Notes under the pieces: model-generated | The model's database searches: none | Told to the model about the DNA's origin: nothing | What the model saw: only the letters and a program-made list of their open reading frames with translations | Translations under genes and position numbers: made by a program | Source: Paracoccus aestuariivivens | GTDB taxonomy: Bacteria > Pseudomonadota > Alphaproteobacteria > Rhodobacterales > Rhodobacteraceae | Length of the DNA stretch: 64,000 nucleotides | NCBI RefSeq assembly: GCF_009711225.1 | Contig: NZ_WMIE01000012.1 | Coordinates: 1 to 64,000, forward strand | Reading direction: 5' to 3' | In this document: one piece after another, positions 17,089 to 24,877 of the stretch | Numbering within the stretch: position 1 is the first letter of the stretch | Layout: the number at the start of each line of letters is the position of its first letter

Positions 17089-19316
17089 TCTCTCGCCGCA
17101 ATCAGCTTGGGCTTGGCGGAATCGCGCTGGGGCTTGGCCTTCTGGCCAGCACGGCACTGTCGCAAGAGGCACCCGTCATCCAGATCCTGCCGCCCGAAAC
17201 CACCCAGCCCGAAGCCGCGCCCGAACCGGAACCCGTATTGGGTACGACAATCGATGCCGCTCCGGCGGTTCGGGACAGTTCGGAAAATGCCGCTCCGGCG
17301 GTGGCGAAAACCCGGATGCTTGCCCTGCGCCCGCTGACCAAGCTGCCCGAGACCGTCCGGATGGGCGCCAGCCTGCCCGCGTCGGGCGTCCTGCGCATGA
17401 CCGGCGAAGTCGCCAATATCGACCTTGGCCTGCAACTTCCGCAGGACATCGCAGTGCCGACCGAACTGGTGCTCGCGACCCGCTCTGCCATCAACGTCCT
17501 GCCCGACACCGCTGTTCTGCAAGTGTCGGTGAATGGCGGCAATCCGGTCGATCTTGAGCTGGACCATTTCGACGGGTTCGGAATGCTGCGCTTTGCGACA
17601 CCGGACCTTGTGCCCGGCGCGAACCGGATCTCGCTATCGCTGCGCCAGCCACACCGGATCTTCTGCGGCCCCGAAGCCAGTTTCGGCGTCTGGACCGAAT
17701 TCGACCTCGCCCAAAGCGGTGTCCAGATCCCGACGACGGCCCTGATCCCCAATGCCGAGAATTTCTCGCTGGCGGTCGGAAACCAGATCAGCACGGGGCG
17801 CCCTTTGCGCATCCTGACCGATACCAATACCGATATCGAAGTGCTGCGCCGGGTCACCGACTCTCTTGGGGCCGCGATGGGCGGACAAGGCCAGATCAAT
17901 ATCCAGTCCTTCTATTCGGTCGCGCCCAAGCAAAGCGCAGCCGTGGCGCTGATTGCCTCGGATCGCAGCCAGATCAGCTATCGTCAGGACGCCAGCGGTG
18001 CGATCACGATGCAGATCGAATACGCCAATGGCGAGGCTCCGGATCTGACCAACGCGATGCCTTCGGTCACATTGCCAGCGGCACTGCCACCGCTTCTACA
18101 ACCAGGTGAAAGCCACAGTCTGGCCGATCTGGGCGTCGGAGATATCATCGGCAACACGCGCTATTATCGCAACGACGTCCAGTTCCGCCTGCCGAACGAC
18201 TGGTTGCTGCTTGCCAACCAGAAAGCGCGGCTGGATCTGCAATACGGCTTCGCAGACGACCTACCCAAGGGCGCAACGCTGCTGGTCAAGGTCAACGACC
18301 AGACCATCCGCCTGCTGCCGCTGGACCGCGACGGCGGCAAGATCCTTGAACCGCTGGCCGTCAATTTCGGGGCAAGACTGCTGCATCCGGGTTCGAACAC
18401 GCTGAGCTTCGAAATGATGGTGCCGGGTAATCCCGCCGACACTGCCTGCGTGCCCCATCCCACCGATATGCTGGTCGTCACCAAAGAGACCACGCTTGAG
18501 GTGCCGCGTTCTCCGGCGATGCAGCTTCGCGGTATCTCGACGCCGCTGTCGAACCTGACTTCGGGCGGCATCAATGTCAGTCCCGACGCGATCGAGCATC
18601 GCAAGCTGGAAATCGGAGCCGCGCAATTTGCGGCAAGCCTGCTGCCTAGTGAAAACCAGGACGCGGGGGTGACGCTGACCTTGGTCGATTTTGCCAGCGT
18701 TCCGAAATCCTCGGCCCATCTGCCGACGCGGGCACTTCAGGACGCGCTTTTGCCGCGCGCGGTCAGTGCAGGCACCTCGACCGCACCGCAGGCACCAAGT
18801 TATCGGCTGAGCACCACCACGGACGCTCCGGCCACAAGCGCCGAACCGCCAACGGACCAGTCGATCTCGGGCTGGTTCCTGCATCAGCGGGAAAAGCTGG
18901 AACGGGCGGCTTTCCTGAACTCACGCGACAGCTTCGCCGATTGGCTGGCCGGACGTCATGGCGATGCGGTCCTGATGCCGATTGACCCGACACAGCCCAA
19001 TGCGCTTTGGCTCATTCTGGGCCCCGAGGCGCAGCTTGACGGCATCAACCGCGCGCTGACCGATCTGCGCGCGACCCGCTTTGGCGAGGGCGGCGCTGCG
19101 CTCTTGTCGAATGACGGGACATGGCAGATCTGGTCCTCGGTGCAATTGCCAAAGGTGGACGATCTGGTCACACCGCTCAACATGTTGCCAGTCCTTGGCA
19201 ACTATGCCTCTTGGTCGCCGTTCCTGTTCACGGTTGTTCTGCTGACGCTGGGATTGATCTCGATCGTTCCGGCGCTGCTGATTGTCATTCTGTTCCGAAA
19301 ACGGAGACTGCGCTGA
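17085..19316 (+). CDS. bcsB: Cellulose synthase periplasmic subunit BcsB
   Basis: A 743-residue protein. A signal sequence at about 1-26 is followed by a Pro/Glu-rich linker, then the large periplasmic carbohydrate-binding and flavodoxin-like repeat region. A single C-terminal transmembrane helix at about 712-736 is followed by KRRLR. BcsB guides the glucan through the periplasm and its tail helix completes the BcsA channel. The ATG overlaps the bcsA stop by four bases and the stop overlaps the bcsZ start by one base (TGATG). The length is normal for alphaproteobacterial BcsB. Confidence 0.95.
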   Translation: MISRRNQLGLGGIALGLGLLASTALSQEAPVIQILPPETTQPEAAPEPEPVLGTTIDAAPAVRDSSENAAPAVAKTRMLALRPLTKLPETVRMGASLPASGVLRMTGEVANIDLGLQLPQDIAVPTELVLATRSAINVLPDTAVLQVSVNGGNPVDLELDHFDGFGMLRFATPDLVPGANRISLSLRQPHRIFCGPEASFGVWTEFDLAQSGVQIPTTALIPNAENFSLAVGNQISTGRPLRILTDTNTDIEVLRRVTDSLGAAMGGQGQINIQSFYSVAPKQSAAVALIASDRSQISYRQDASGAITMQIEYANGEAPDLTNAMPSVTLPAALPPLLQPGESHSLADLGVGDIIGNTRYYRNDVQFRLPNDWLLLANQKARLDLQYGFADDLPKGATLLVKVNDQTIRLLPLDRDGGKILEPLAVNFGARLLHPGSNTLSFEMMVPGNPADTACVPHPTDMLVVTKETTLEVPRSPAMQLRGISTPLSNLTSGGINVSPDAIEHRKLEIGAAQFAASLLPSENQDAGVTLTLVDFASVPKSSAHLPTRALQDALLPRAVSAGTSTAPQAPSYRLSTTTDAPATSAEPPTDQSISGWFLHQREKLERAAFLNSRDSFADWLAGRHGDAVLMPIDPTQPNALWLILGPEAQLDGINRALTDLRATRFGEGGAALLSNDGTWQIWSSVQLPKVDDLVTPLNMLPVLGNYASWSPFLFTVVLLTLGLISIVPALLIVILFRKRRLR

Positions 19317-20404
19317 TGCTTCGCCGAGATTTCCTGTCATTCATGGCCGCATCCGTCGCTTTATCCGCCACACCCCTACAGGCTCGGGCGCAGACCACAC
19401 CCGACCTGTTCCTGCCGGAGCATCCCTTGCAGCAATCGTGGCAACTGTGGAAAAAACTGTGCCTGTCGGCTGACGGTCGGGTCATCGACGGATTCCAGAA
19501 CTCGGCCAGCCATTCCGAGGGGCAAGGATACGGCCTGACGCTGGCCGCGATCTTTGACGACCGTGCCGCCATCGACCTGATCATCGGTTGGAGCGACAAC
19601 AATCTGGCCGTCCGTGACGATGCGCTGATGGCGTGGCGCTGGCAGCCGGATTCCGATCCCCCGATTCAGGACCGCAACAATGCCACCGATGGCGACCTGT
19701 TCTACGCATGGGGACTTGCCATGGCCGGCGCACGTCAGGAACGACCCGACCTGACCGATCGCGCGCGCCAGATCTGCAACGATATCGTGCGCCTTTGCTC
19801 GGTCCCCCATCCCGATGGCAGCGGCAAGATCATGATGTTGCCCGCCGCAATGGGCTTCCGCACTGCCGAGCAACTGGTCATAAACCCGTCCTATTACATG
19901 CCGCTTGCCATGCGCGAGTTGGCCCGGATGACCGGCGTCGCCCAGTTGGACAGCATGGCCGATACGGGGGTCGAGCTGATCAACGGTCTCGCAAAGGACG
20001 GGCTGGTTCCGGACTGGATCGCGCTAACCGCAAAGGGCGTCGAAGCGCCGCCAGCAAATTTTTCACAGAACTCGGGCTATGAAGCGATACGTGTTCCGCT
20101 GATTGCCATGTGGTCGGGTGACGGTCGCTCGCCCGCCGTCGCAAATTTCGCTCTGGCGACACTCGACTCGGCCAAGACGGACAGTACGCCGGTCGTGTTT
20201 GACCCCAGAACACGCGAGGTTCGTGATCGCAGTAGCCATGCAGGCTATGCTGCCGTTGCTGCCCTTTGCGCTTGCGCCGCATCGAAAGGCGTCGGCTCGG
20301 CCATGCCGCGCTTTACGACCGAACAGCCATATTATCCCGCGACGTTGCATATGATGGCACTCGTCGCCCAAGCCACCCAGTTTCCGAAATGCGTGCCGAT
20401 ATGA
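19316..20404 (+). CDS. bcsZ: Periplasmic endo-1,4-beta-glucanase BcsZ (GH8)
   Basis: A 362-residue glycoside hydrolase family 8 enzyme that trims cellulose during export. The start is ATG 19316, which overlaps the bcsB stop (TGATG); an in-frame start upstream would run deep into bcsB. Glu68 in ASHSEGQGYG is the general acid, and Asp125 in NATDGDLFYAWG is the conserved second site. The N-terminus MLRRDFLSFMAASVALSATP has a twin-arginine-like RRDFL followed by a hydrophobic stretch and AQA-type cleavage, so Tat export is possible. The stop overlaps the next gene's ATG (ATGA). Confidence 0.93.
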   Translation: MLRRDFLSFMAASVALSATPLQARAQTTPDLFLPEHPLQQSWQLWKKLCLSADGRVIDGFQNSASHSEGQGYGLTLAAIFDDRAAIDLIIGWSDNNLAVRDDALMAWRWQPDSDPPIQDRNNATDGDLFYAWGLAMAGARQERPDLTDRARQICNDIVRLCSVPHPDGSGKIMMLPAAMGFRTAEQLVINPSYYMPLAMRELARMTGVAQLDSMADTGVELINGLAKDGLVPDWIALTAKGVEAPPANFSQNSGYEAIRVPLIAMWSGDGRSPAVANFALATLDSAKTDSTPVVFDPRTREVRDRSSHAGYAAVAALCACAASKGVGSAMPRFTTEQPYYPATLHMMALVAQATQFPKCVPI

Positions 20405-21795
20405 TCAGATCCGCCTTTCTTGCCGCCGCGATCCTTGCCGCGCTTCCTGCCTATGCTCAGGAAAGTCCGCCGCCGGACGAGCTTCTGGCCCTGAACATCT
20501 ATGTCCAAGGCGGCGACACCGCCGCTGTCGAAGCCGAGCTGCGTCGCTTGCGGCTGAAATACCCGCAATGGACGCCGCCCGCCGATCTCAGCCGCCTGTC
20601 CAGCAGCGCGCCGCGCACCGAAATCGACACGTTCTACAAGCAGATCGCGGCCGGTCAAGTCGATCAGGCGCGCGATACCCTGGCAGCGATGCGCCAGGAC
20701 TATCCGAACTGGACGCCCCCCGCAGATATGACGACGCAGCTCGAAACGGCTGCCGGTCAACGCGCCCTCGATAGCGCACTGGAAAGCGACAATGTGGATC
20801 TTGCGCGCTCGGTCGCGGCGCGAAATCCGGGTCTGTTGCGCTGTGACCGGATCAACAACGCATGGCGGATCGCGGATGGCCAGAAGGCCGCAGGCAACAA
20901 GGCCGAGGCTCTGGCAACCTACCGCGCAATCATCGGCGCATGCGTGAATCCCTCGGATCTCGGCTCGACGATTGAAAAGGCCGATCCAGTCAGCAGCGAA
21001 GCAGAATTGCGCGCGATGGTGGCGCAAGCAAGCAGCCGCTTTCCGGCCGAAGCCCCACGCTTTGAAGCCCTATTGCAGCGCCTGATGGCCGGACGTGGCG
21101 CGGCGAACTCGGTCCGCACTCCGGCACCGGCCACAACCACGCAATCCGCGCGCACCCAACCCGCTGCCCCAGTTGCGCAGGCCGCGCCCGAAGCACCTGT
21201 GCAACCGAAAGCCCAGGCCCGTCGGGCCGAAGCGGCCGCAAACGCGCAGCCGCGCACGGCGCCCCGTGCGGGCAGGTCGGAAAGCCCCGCCCAATGTGTG
21301 GCCCGCACCGCGAATGCGCGCAACGCCGCTACTGTGCTCGAGCGGGCATGGTGCGTCTATAATCTCGAGCGCACGATGGAAGCGATGGCAGATTTCCGGA
21401 CCGCCTTGTCCGGCCGCCTGACCGCACAGCAGCAACGCGAGGCGCAATATGGTCTGGCATTGTCCTATCTGAAGGCCGGCATGACCGAGCAGGCATCGCG
21501 GATCGCCGCCGTCACCGACTTCACCCGCCAGCAACGCGTCGATATCGAGCGGCAAATTCTGGACCAGCGCGGCGTCAAAGCCTATCGCGAGCGCCGCTTC
21601 CGCGATTCGATCCGCTATCTGGACGCGCTTGAGCAGTTGACCGGCAATCTCCGCCGCGATCTGGCGATCCTGCGCGCCTATGCCTATTTGAACGCGAACC
21701 AGCGACCCAAGGCCTATGCCGAATTCCGCCGCCTCAACAACGAGCTTTCGACAAACGACACCCGTCGCGGTCTGGCGGCAAGTTCCGCCGAATAG
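20401..21795 (+). CDS. Exported TPR protein of the cellulose operon (BcsC-like periplasmic part without beta-barrel)
   Basis: A 464-residue protein with a signal peptide (about 1-19, AYAQ). Helical repeats cover about 25-225, including two copies of a motif with YPxWTPPADL/M. An Ala/Pro/Gln-rich low-complexity linker spans about 230-300, then more TPR-like repeats cover about 305-455. BcsC proteins have TPRs plus a C-terminal outer-membrane barrel and exceed 1000 residues; no barrel is present here. Position and TPR content suggest a periplasmic scaffold for cellulose export, with the outer-membrane pore either elsewhere or dispensed with. It starts four bases inside bcsZ and is followed by a strong hairpin. 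Confidence 0.8.
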   Translation: MIRSAFLAAAILAALPAYAQESPPPDELLALNIYVQGGDTAAVEAELRRLRLKYPQWTPPADLSRLSSSAPRTEIDTFYKQIAAGQVDQARDTLAAMRQDYPNWTPPADMTTQLETAAGQRALDSALESDNVDLARSVAARNPGLLRCDRINNAWRIADGQKAAGNKAEALATYRAIIGACVNPSDLGSTIEKADPVSSEAELRAMVAQASSRFPAEAPRFEALLQRLMAGRGAANSVRTPAPATTTQSARTQPAAPVAQAAPEAPVQPKAQARRAEAAANAQPRTAPRAGRSESPAQCVARTANARNAATVLERAWCVYNLERTMEAMADFRTALSGRLTAQQQREAQYGLALSYLKAGMTEQASRIAAVTDFTRQQRVDIERQILDQRGVKAYRERRFRDSIRYLDALEQLTGNLRRDLAILRAYAYLNANQRPKAYAEFRRLNNELSTNDTRRGLAASSAE

Positions 21796-21802
21796 TTGAA
21801 GA

Positions 21803-21829
21803 CCTGCCGGGCGGCGACCGCCCGGCAGG
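21803..21829. terminator. Hairpin at the end of the cellulose operon
   Basis: A perfect 12-bp stem, CCTGCCGGGCGG and CCGCCCGGCAGG, encloses a CGA loop. It sits between two convergent genes, eight bases after the TPR stop codon. There is no U-run on either side, so it may act as a bidirectional stop or an mRNA 3' end protector rather than a classic intrinsic terminator. Confidence 0.7.
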
Positions 21830-21841
21830 CATCCGTCGCCG

Positions 21842-23119
21842 TCAGGCGCGACGCTTCATGCCAAGAAGTTGGTACAGGACCAGTGCGGCCAGCGTCGACG
21901 TCCCGATACCACCCAAGGCAAAACCTCCCAGATTCACGGTAAAGTCGCCCGCGCCGAAGATCAGCGCGACACCCACGGTGAACAGGTTGCGCGGGTCCGA
22001 GAAATCAACCTTGTTGTCGACCCAGATCCGCGCCATTGCCGATGCGATCAAACCAAAGACCGACACCGCAAGCCCCGCCAGCACCGGAGCCGGAATGGTT
22101 TGCAGGATCGCGCCGAATTTCGGCGACAGGCCCAGCAGAATGGCGATGACAGCCGCCATCGGGAAGATCAGCGTCGAGTAGACCTTGGTCATCGCCATGA
22201 CGCCGATATTCTCGGCATAGGTGGTGACGCCCGTGCCGCCGCCCGCACCCGCAACCATCGTCGCCAACCCGTCGGCTAGGAAGCCGCGACCGATATAGCG
22301 GTCCATGTTCTGGCCGGTGATCGAACCCAATGCTTTGATATGGCCAAGGTTTTCAGCCACCAGAACAATCGCGACCGGAGCGATCAGGCCAACCGCCCCC
22401 CATTCGAACTTCGGCGCGGTAAAGTTCGGCACCCCGAACCACGAGGCTGCGGCGACGGCGCTGAAATCAATGCCCTGAACCAGACCTGCACCGTTTCCGA
22501 ACACCAGAACCAGCGCATAGCCGAACAGCAGCGCGATCAGCACGGCGATGCGGCGCGTGGCCTTCCCGCCATAGACTGAAACGGCTGCCATGCACAGAAC
22601 CGTCGCAAGCGCGATGCCCAGATGGGAAAAGGTGCCGGCAAGCTGTTTCACCGCGACTGGCGCAAGGTTCAGACCGATGGCCATGCCGATCGCGCCGGTG
22701 ACGGCGGGCGGCATCAGCTTTTCGACCCAACCCGCGCCGACAGCCATGACCACGACGCCGATCAGCGCATAAAGCGCACCGGCCGCGATGATGCCGCCAA
22801 GGGCGACGGCGATATTCGGGTTCGGTCCTCCGCCAGCGAAGCCGGTCGCGGCCATGATCACCGCGATGAACGCGAAGGACGAGCCAAGATAGCTCGGCAC
22901 GCGGCCGCCGGTCAGGACGAAGAACAGCAGCGTCCCGATGCCCGAAAAGAAGATCGCGACATTGGGATCGAAGCCCATGATCAGGGGTGCCAATATGGTC
23001 GAGCCCGACATCGCCAGCAAATGCTGCAGGCTCATCGGCAGGGCTGCGGCTATCGGCAGCCTTTCATCGGGCAAGACAGTGGCGCCAGTGGCTGGGCGCC
23101 AATGAGGGAAATAGCTCAT
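21842..23119 (-). CDS. Uracil/xanthine permease (NCS2 family)
   Basis: A 425-residue membrane transporter with about 14 hydrophobic segments, of the nucleobase:cation symporter-2 (UraA/UapA) type. It shows the N-terminal LPMSLQHLLAMSGSTILAPL block, the QN[MV]D-containing stretch ITGQNMDRYIGRGFLADGLA, and GGTGVTTYAENIGVMA of the core domain. I chose ATG 23119 because GAGAG lies seven bases upstream and the protein then begins with the usual soluble lead-in; an in-frame ATG at 23221 adds 34 residues without family match. Uracil is the most likely substrate, but xanthine or urate cannot be excluded. Confidence 0.9.
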   Translation of the reverse strand: MSYFPHWRPATGATVLPDERLPIAAALPMSLQHLLAMSGSTILAPLIMGFDPNVAIFFSGIGTLLFFVLTGGRVPSYLGSSFAFIAVIMAATGFAGGGPNPNIAVALGGIIAAGALYALIGVVVMAVGAGWVEKLMPPAVTGAIGMAIGLNLAPVAVKQLAGTFSHLGIALATVLCMAAVSVYGGKATRRIAVLIALLFGYALVLVFGNGAGLVQGIDFSAVAAASWFGVPNFTAPKFEWGAVGLIAPVAIVLVAENLGHIKALGSITGQNMDRYIGRGFLADGLATMVAGAGGGTGVTTYAENIGVMAMTKVYSTLIFPMAAVIAILLGLSPKFGAILQTIPAPVLAGLAVSVFGLIASAMARIWVDNKVDFSDPRNLFTVGVALIFGAGDFTVNLGGFALGGIGTSTLAALVLYQLLGMKRRA

Positions 23120-23323
23120 CACGTCTCTCGGGTAGATTGATCTGATCTGCTCATGCGCGGATGCAGCGAGGAATGCCAGCGAAAGCGGCATCTCGAGGCG
23201 TTGATGCGACCAATTTTCCACAACGTCGCATCGGCAACGACCCGCCGATCAGAAAATCCGATGCAACCGGACGGCCCTTTCGCGGGATATATGATGAGCC
23301 CCGCTTGGTGAGGAGACACAACA

Positions 23324-23743
23324 ATGAGGCTGATTTCATCGCTCGCAATCGCCGCAATCGCGACATCGGCATTCGTTGCCACTCCGGCTGCGGCCGATCC
23401 CGGTCGAGGGCATCACAAGCACAAATCCGGTCACAAGCAGGATCGGCACGAGCCATACCGCTCATATGGCTATATCGCGGATTGCCCGCCCGGATTGGCC
23501 AAGAAGCACCCGCGTTGCGTGCCTCCGGGTCAGGCCCGCAAACATGCCAGCCATTACGGCAATCGCGTCGGGGACGTGCTGCGCGTCGGCGATTACGTCA
23601 TCATCCGCGATCCGCGCCGCTATGATCTGCAAGACCGGCGCGGATGGGATTACTATCGCGACGACAATCGCATCTACCGCGTCGATTCCGGCACACAAAA
23701 GGTTCTGGCGGTGATGAACCTTATTCAGGCCTTCTCGAACTAG
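23324..23743 (+). CDS. Small exported RcnB-like protein
   Basis: A 139-residue protein with a signal peptide (about 1-24, AAAD). A His/Lys-rich segment follows (GHHKHKSGHKQDRH), then CPPGLAKKHPRCVPPGQARK with two cysteines, then a C-terminal part with VGDYVIIRDPRRYDL and YYRDDNRIYRVD, resembling the RcnB/YXWGxxLP-type periplasmic family. Members are sometimes misnamed in databases. GGAG sits eight bases before the ATG. The stop overlaps the convergent E2 gene by four bases. A metal-binding or envelope role is possible from the histidines but unproven. Confidence 0.7.
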   Translation: MRLISSLAIAAIATSAFVATPAAADPGRGHHKHKSGHKQDRHEPYRSYGYIADCPPGLAKKHPRCVPPGQARKHASHYGNRVGDVLRVGDYVIIRDPRRYDLQDRRGWDYYRDDNRIYRVDSGTQKVLAVMNLIQAFSN

Positions 23744-24876
23744 AACGACGCTGTCGCGCCCCAGCTTTCCAGAACGGTGACAAAGGCAGTCAGCCATGTG
23801 TTGGTCTGATGGCCGTCCAGAACCCGATGATCTATCGTCAACGAAACATAGGCCATGGGCCGGATCTGGATCGTATCCACTCCGCCCACCTCGCGCACCA
23901 CGACGCGTTTCTCAAGCTTGCCAACGCCCAGAATGGCCGATTGCGGCTGATTGATGATTACCGGCGCGGCCAGTAGCGATCCCGAAACGCCATGGTTTGA
24001 AATGGTAAACGTTCCGCCACGCATGTCTTCGACCGACAGCTTTCCCTCGCGCGCACGCTGGGTCAGGTCTTGCAAGGATCTCACCACTCCACGCAAGGAC
24101 ATGTCTTGCACCTTGCGGATGACGGGAACGACCAGCCCCTTGTCACCAAGCGCCGTGCCGATGCCGATATTCACGTCGTGAAAAATCTCGAGCCGGTCGT
24201 CATGCCACCGGCTATTGACCTGCGGCACGGTTTGCATGGCCATGGCCGCAGCGATCACCAGATAGGGCGTATAGGACAGCGCCATCCCCTCGGCCGCGAA
24301 TGCCGCTTTGTGCTGGGCGCGATGCGCCATGATGGCACTGAAATCTGCTTCGAACACCGCTGTCACCTGCGGCGCTTCCGATACCGATTTCAGCATGTTC
24401 CGCGCAATCGCAAGCCGCATCTGGTCATGTGGGACGGAATGGCTGGGCATATCGGCCCGCGCGACCTTCGCAGGTTGTCGCGCCCCTTCCGCAACGGCAC
24501 GGTCCACATCCGCGCGGGTCAACCGCCCGTCGCGCCCCGTCCCTGTGATCCGGGCCGGATCAAGCCCGCTTTCCGCTAATGCCTTGCGCACCGCCGGAGA
24601 GTGCCAGTCCGACATGTCCTTTGCCTTTGCGGGGGGCGCGACTTCTCCCACCTCGATCCGGCCCAGAACCATGCCCGGCTTTGCCTGCGCACCTGTCCCG
24701 ATCATGATCTCGACCAACCGGCCCGAGACCGGAGCCGGGACCTCGACCGCAACCTTGTCGGTCTCGAGCTCGACCAAGGGATCGTTGGCCTCGACGTGAT
24801 CACCGATGGCGCGAAGCCAGCTTGCCACCACGGCTTCGGTACCCTCTTGTTCAAGCGGAACCAGAACATCGGTCAT
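23740..24876 (-). CDS. 2-oxoacid dehydrogenase E2 (dihydrolipoamide acyltransferase)
   Basis: A 378-residue core component of a 2-oxoacid dehydrogenase complex. The lipoyl domain covers about 1-75, with Lys41 in ELETDKVAVEV as lipoylation site. The peripheral subunit-binding domain covers about 95-130 (SPAVRKALAESGLDPARITG), and the catalytic domain about 150-378, with DHRVLDG near 349-355 carrying the active His and Asp. The gene starts one base after the E1 stop. Substrate is not fixed by sequence. Pairing with a fused alpha-beta E1 and an Lrp regulator suggests branched-chain 2-oxoacids. No E3 gene is present in the window. Confidence 0.9.
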   Translation of the reverse strand: MTDVLVPLEQEGTEAVVASWLRAIGDHVEANDPLVELETDKVAVEVPAPVSGRLVEIMIGTGAQAKPGMVLGRIEVGEVAPPAKAKDMSDWHSPAVRKALAESGLDPARITGTGRDGRLTRADVDRAVAEGARQPAKVARADMPSHSVPHDQMRLAIARNMLKSVSEAPQVTAVFEADFSAIMAHRAQHKAAFAAEGMALSYTPYLVIAAAMAMQTVPQVNSRWHDDRLEIFHDVNIGIGTALGDKGLVVPVIRKVQDMSLRGVVRSLQDLTQRAREGKLSVEDMRGGTFTISNHGVSGSLLAAPVIINQPQSAILGVGKLEKRVVVREVGGVDTIQIRPMAYVSLTIDHRVLDGHQTNTWLTAFVTVLESWGATASF

Positions 24877-24877
24877 C

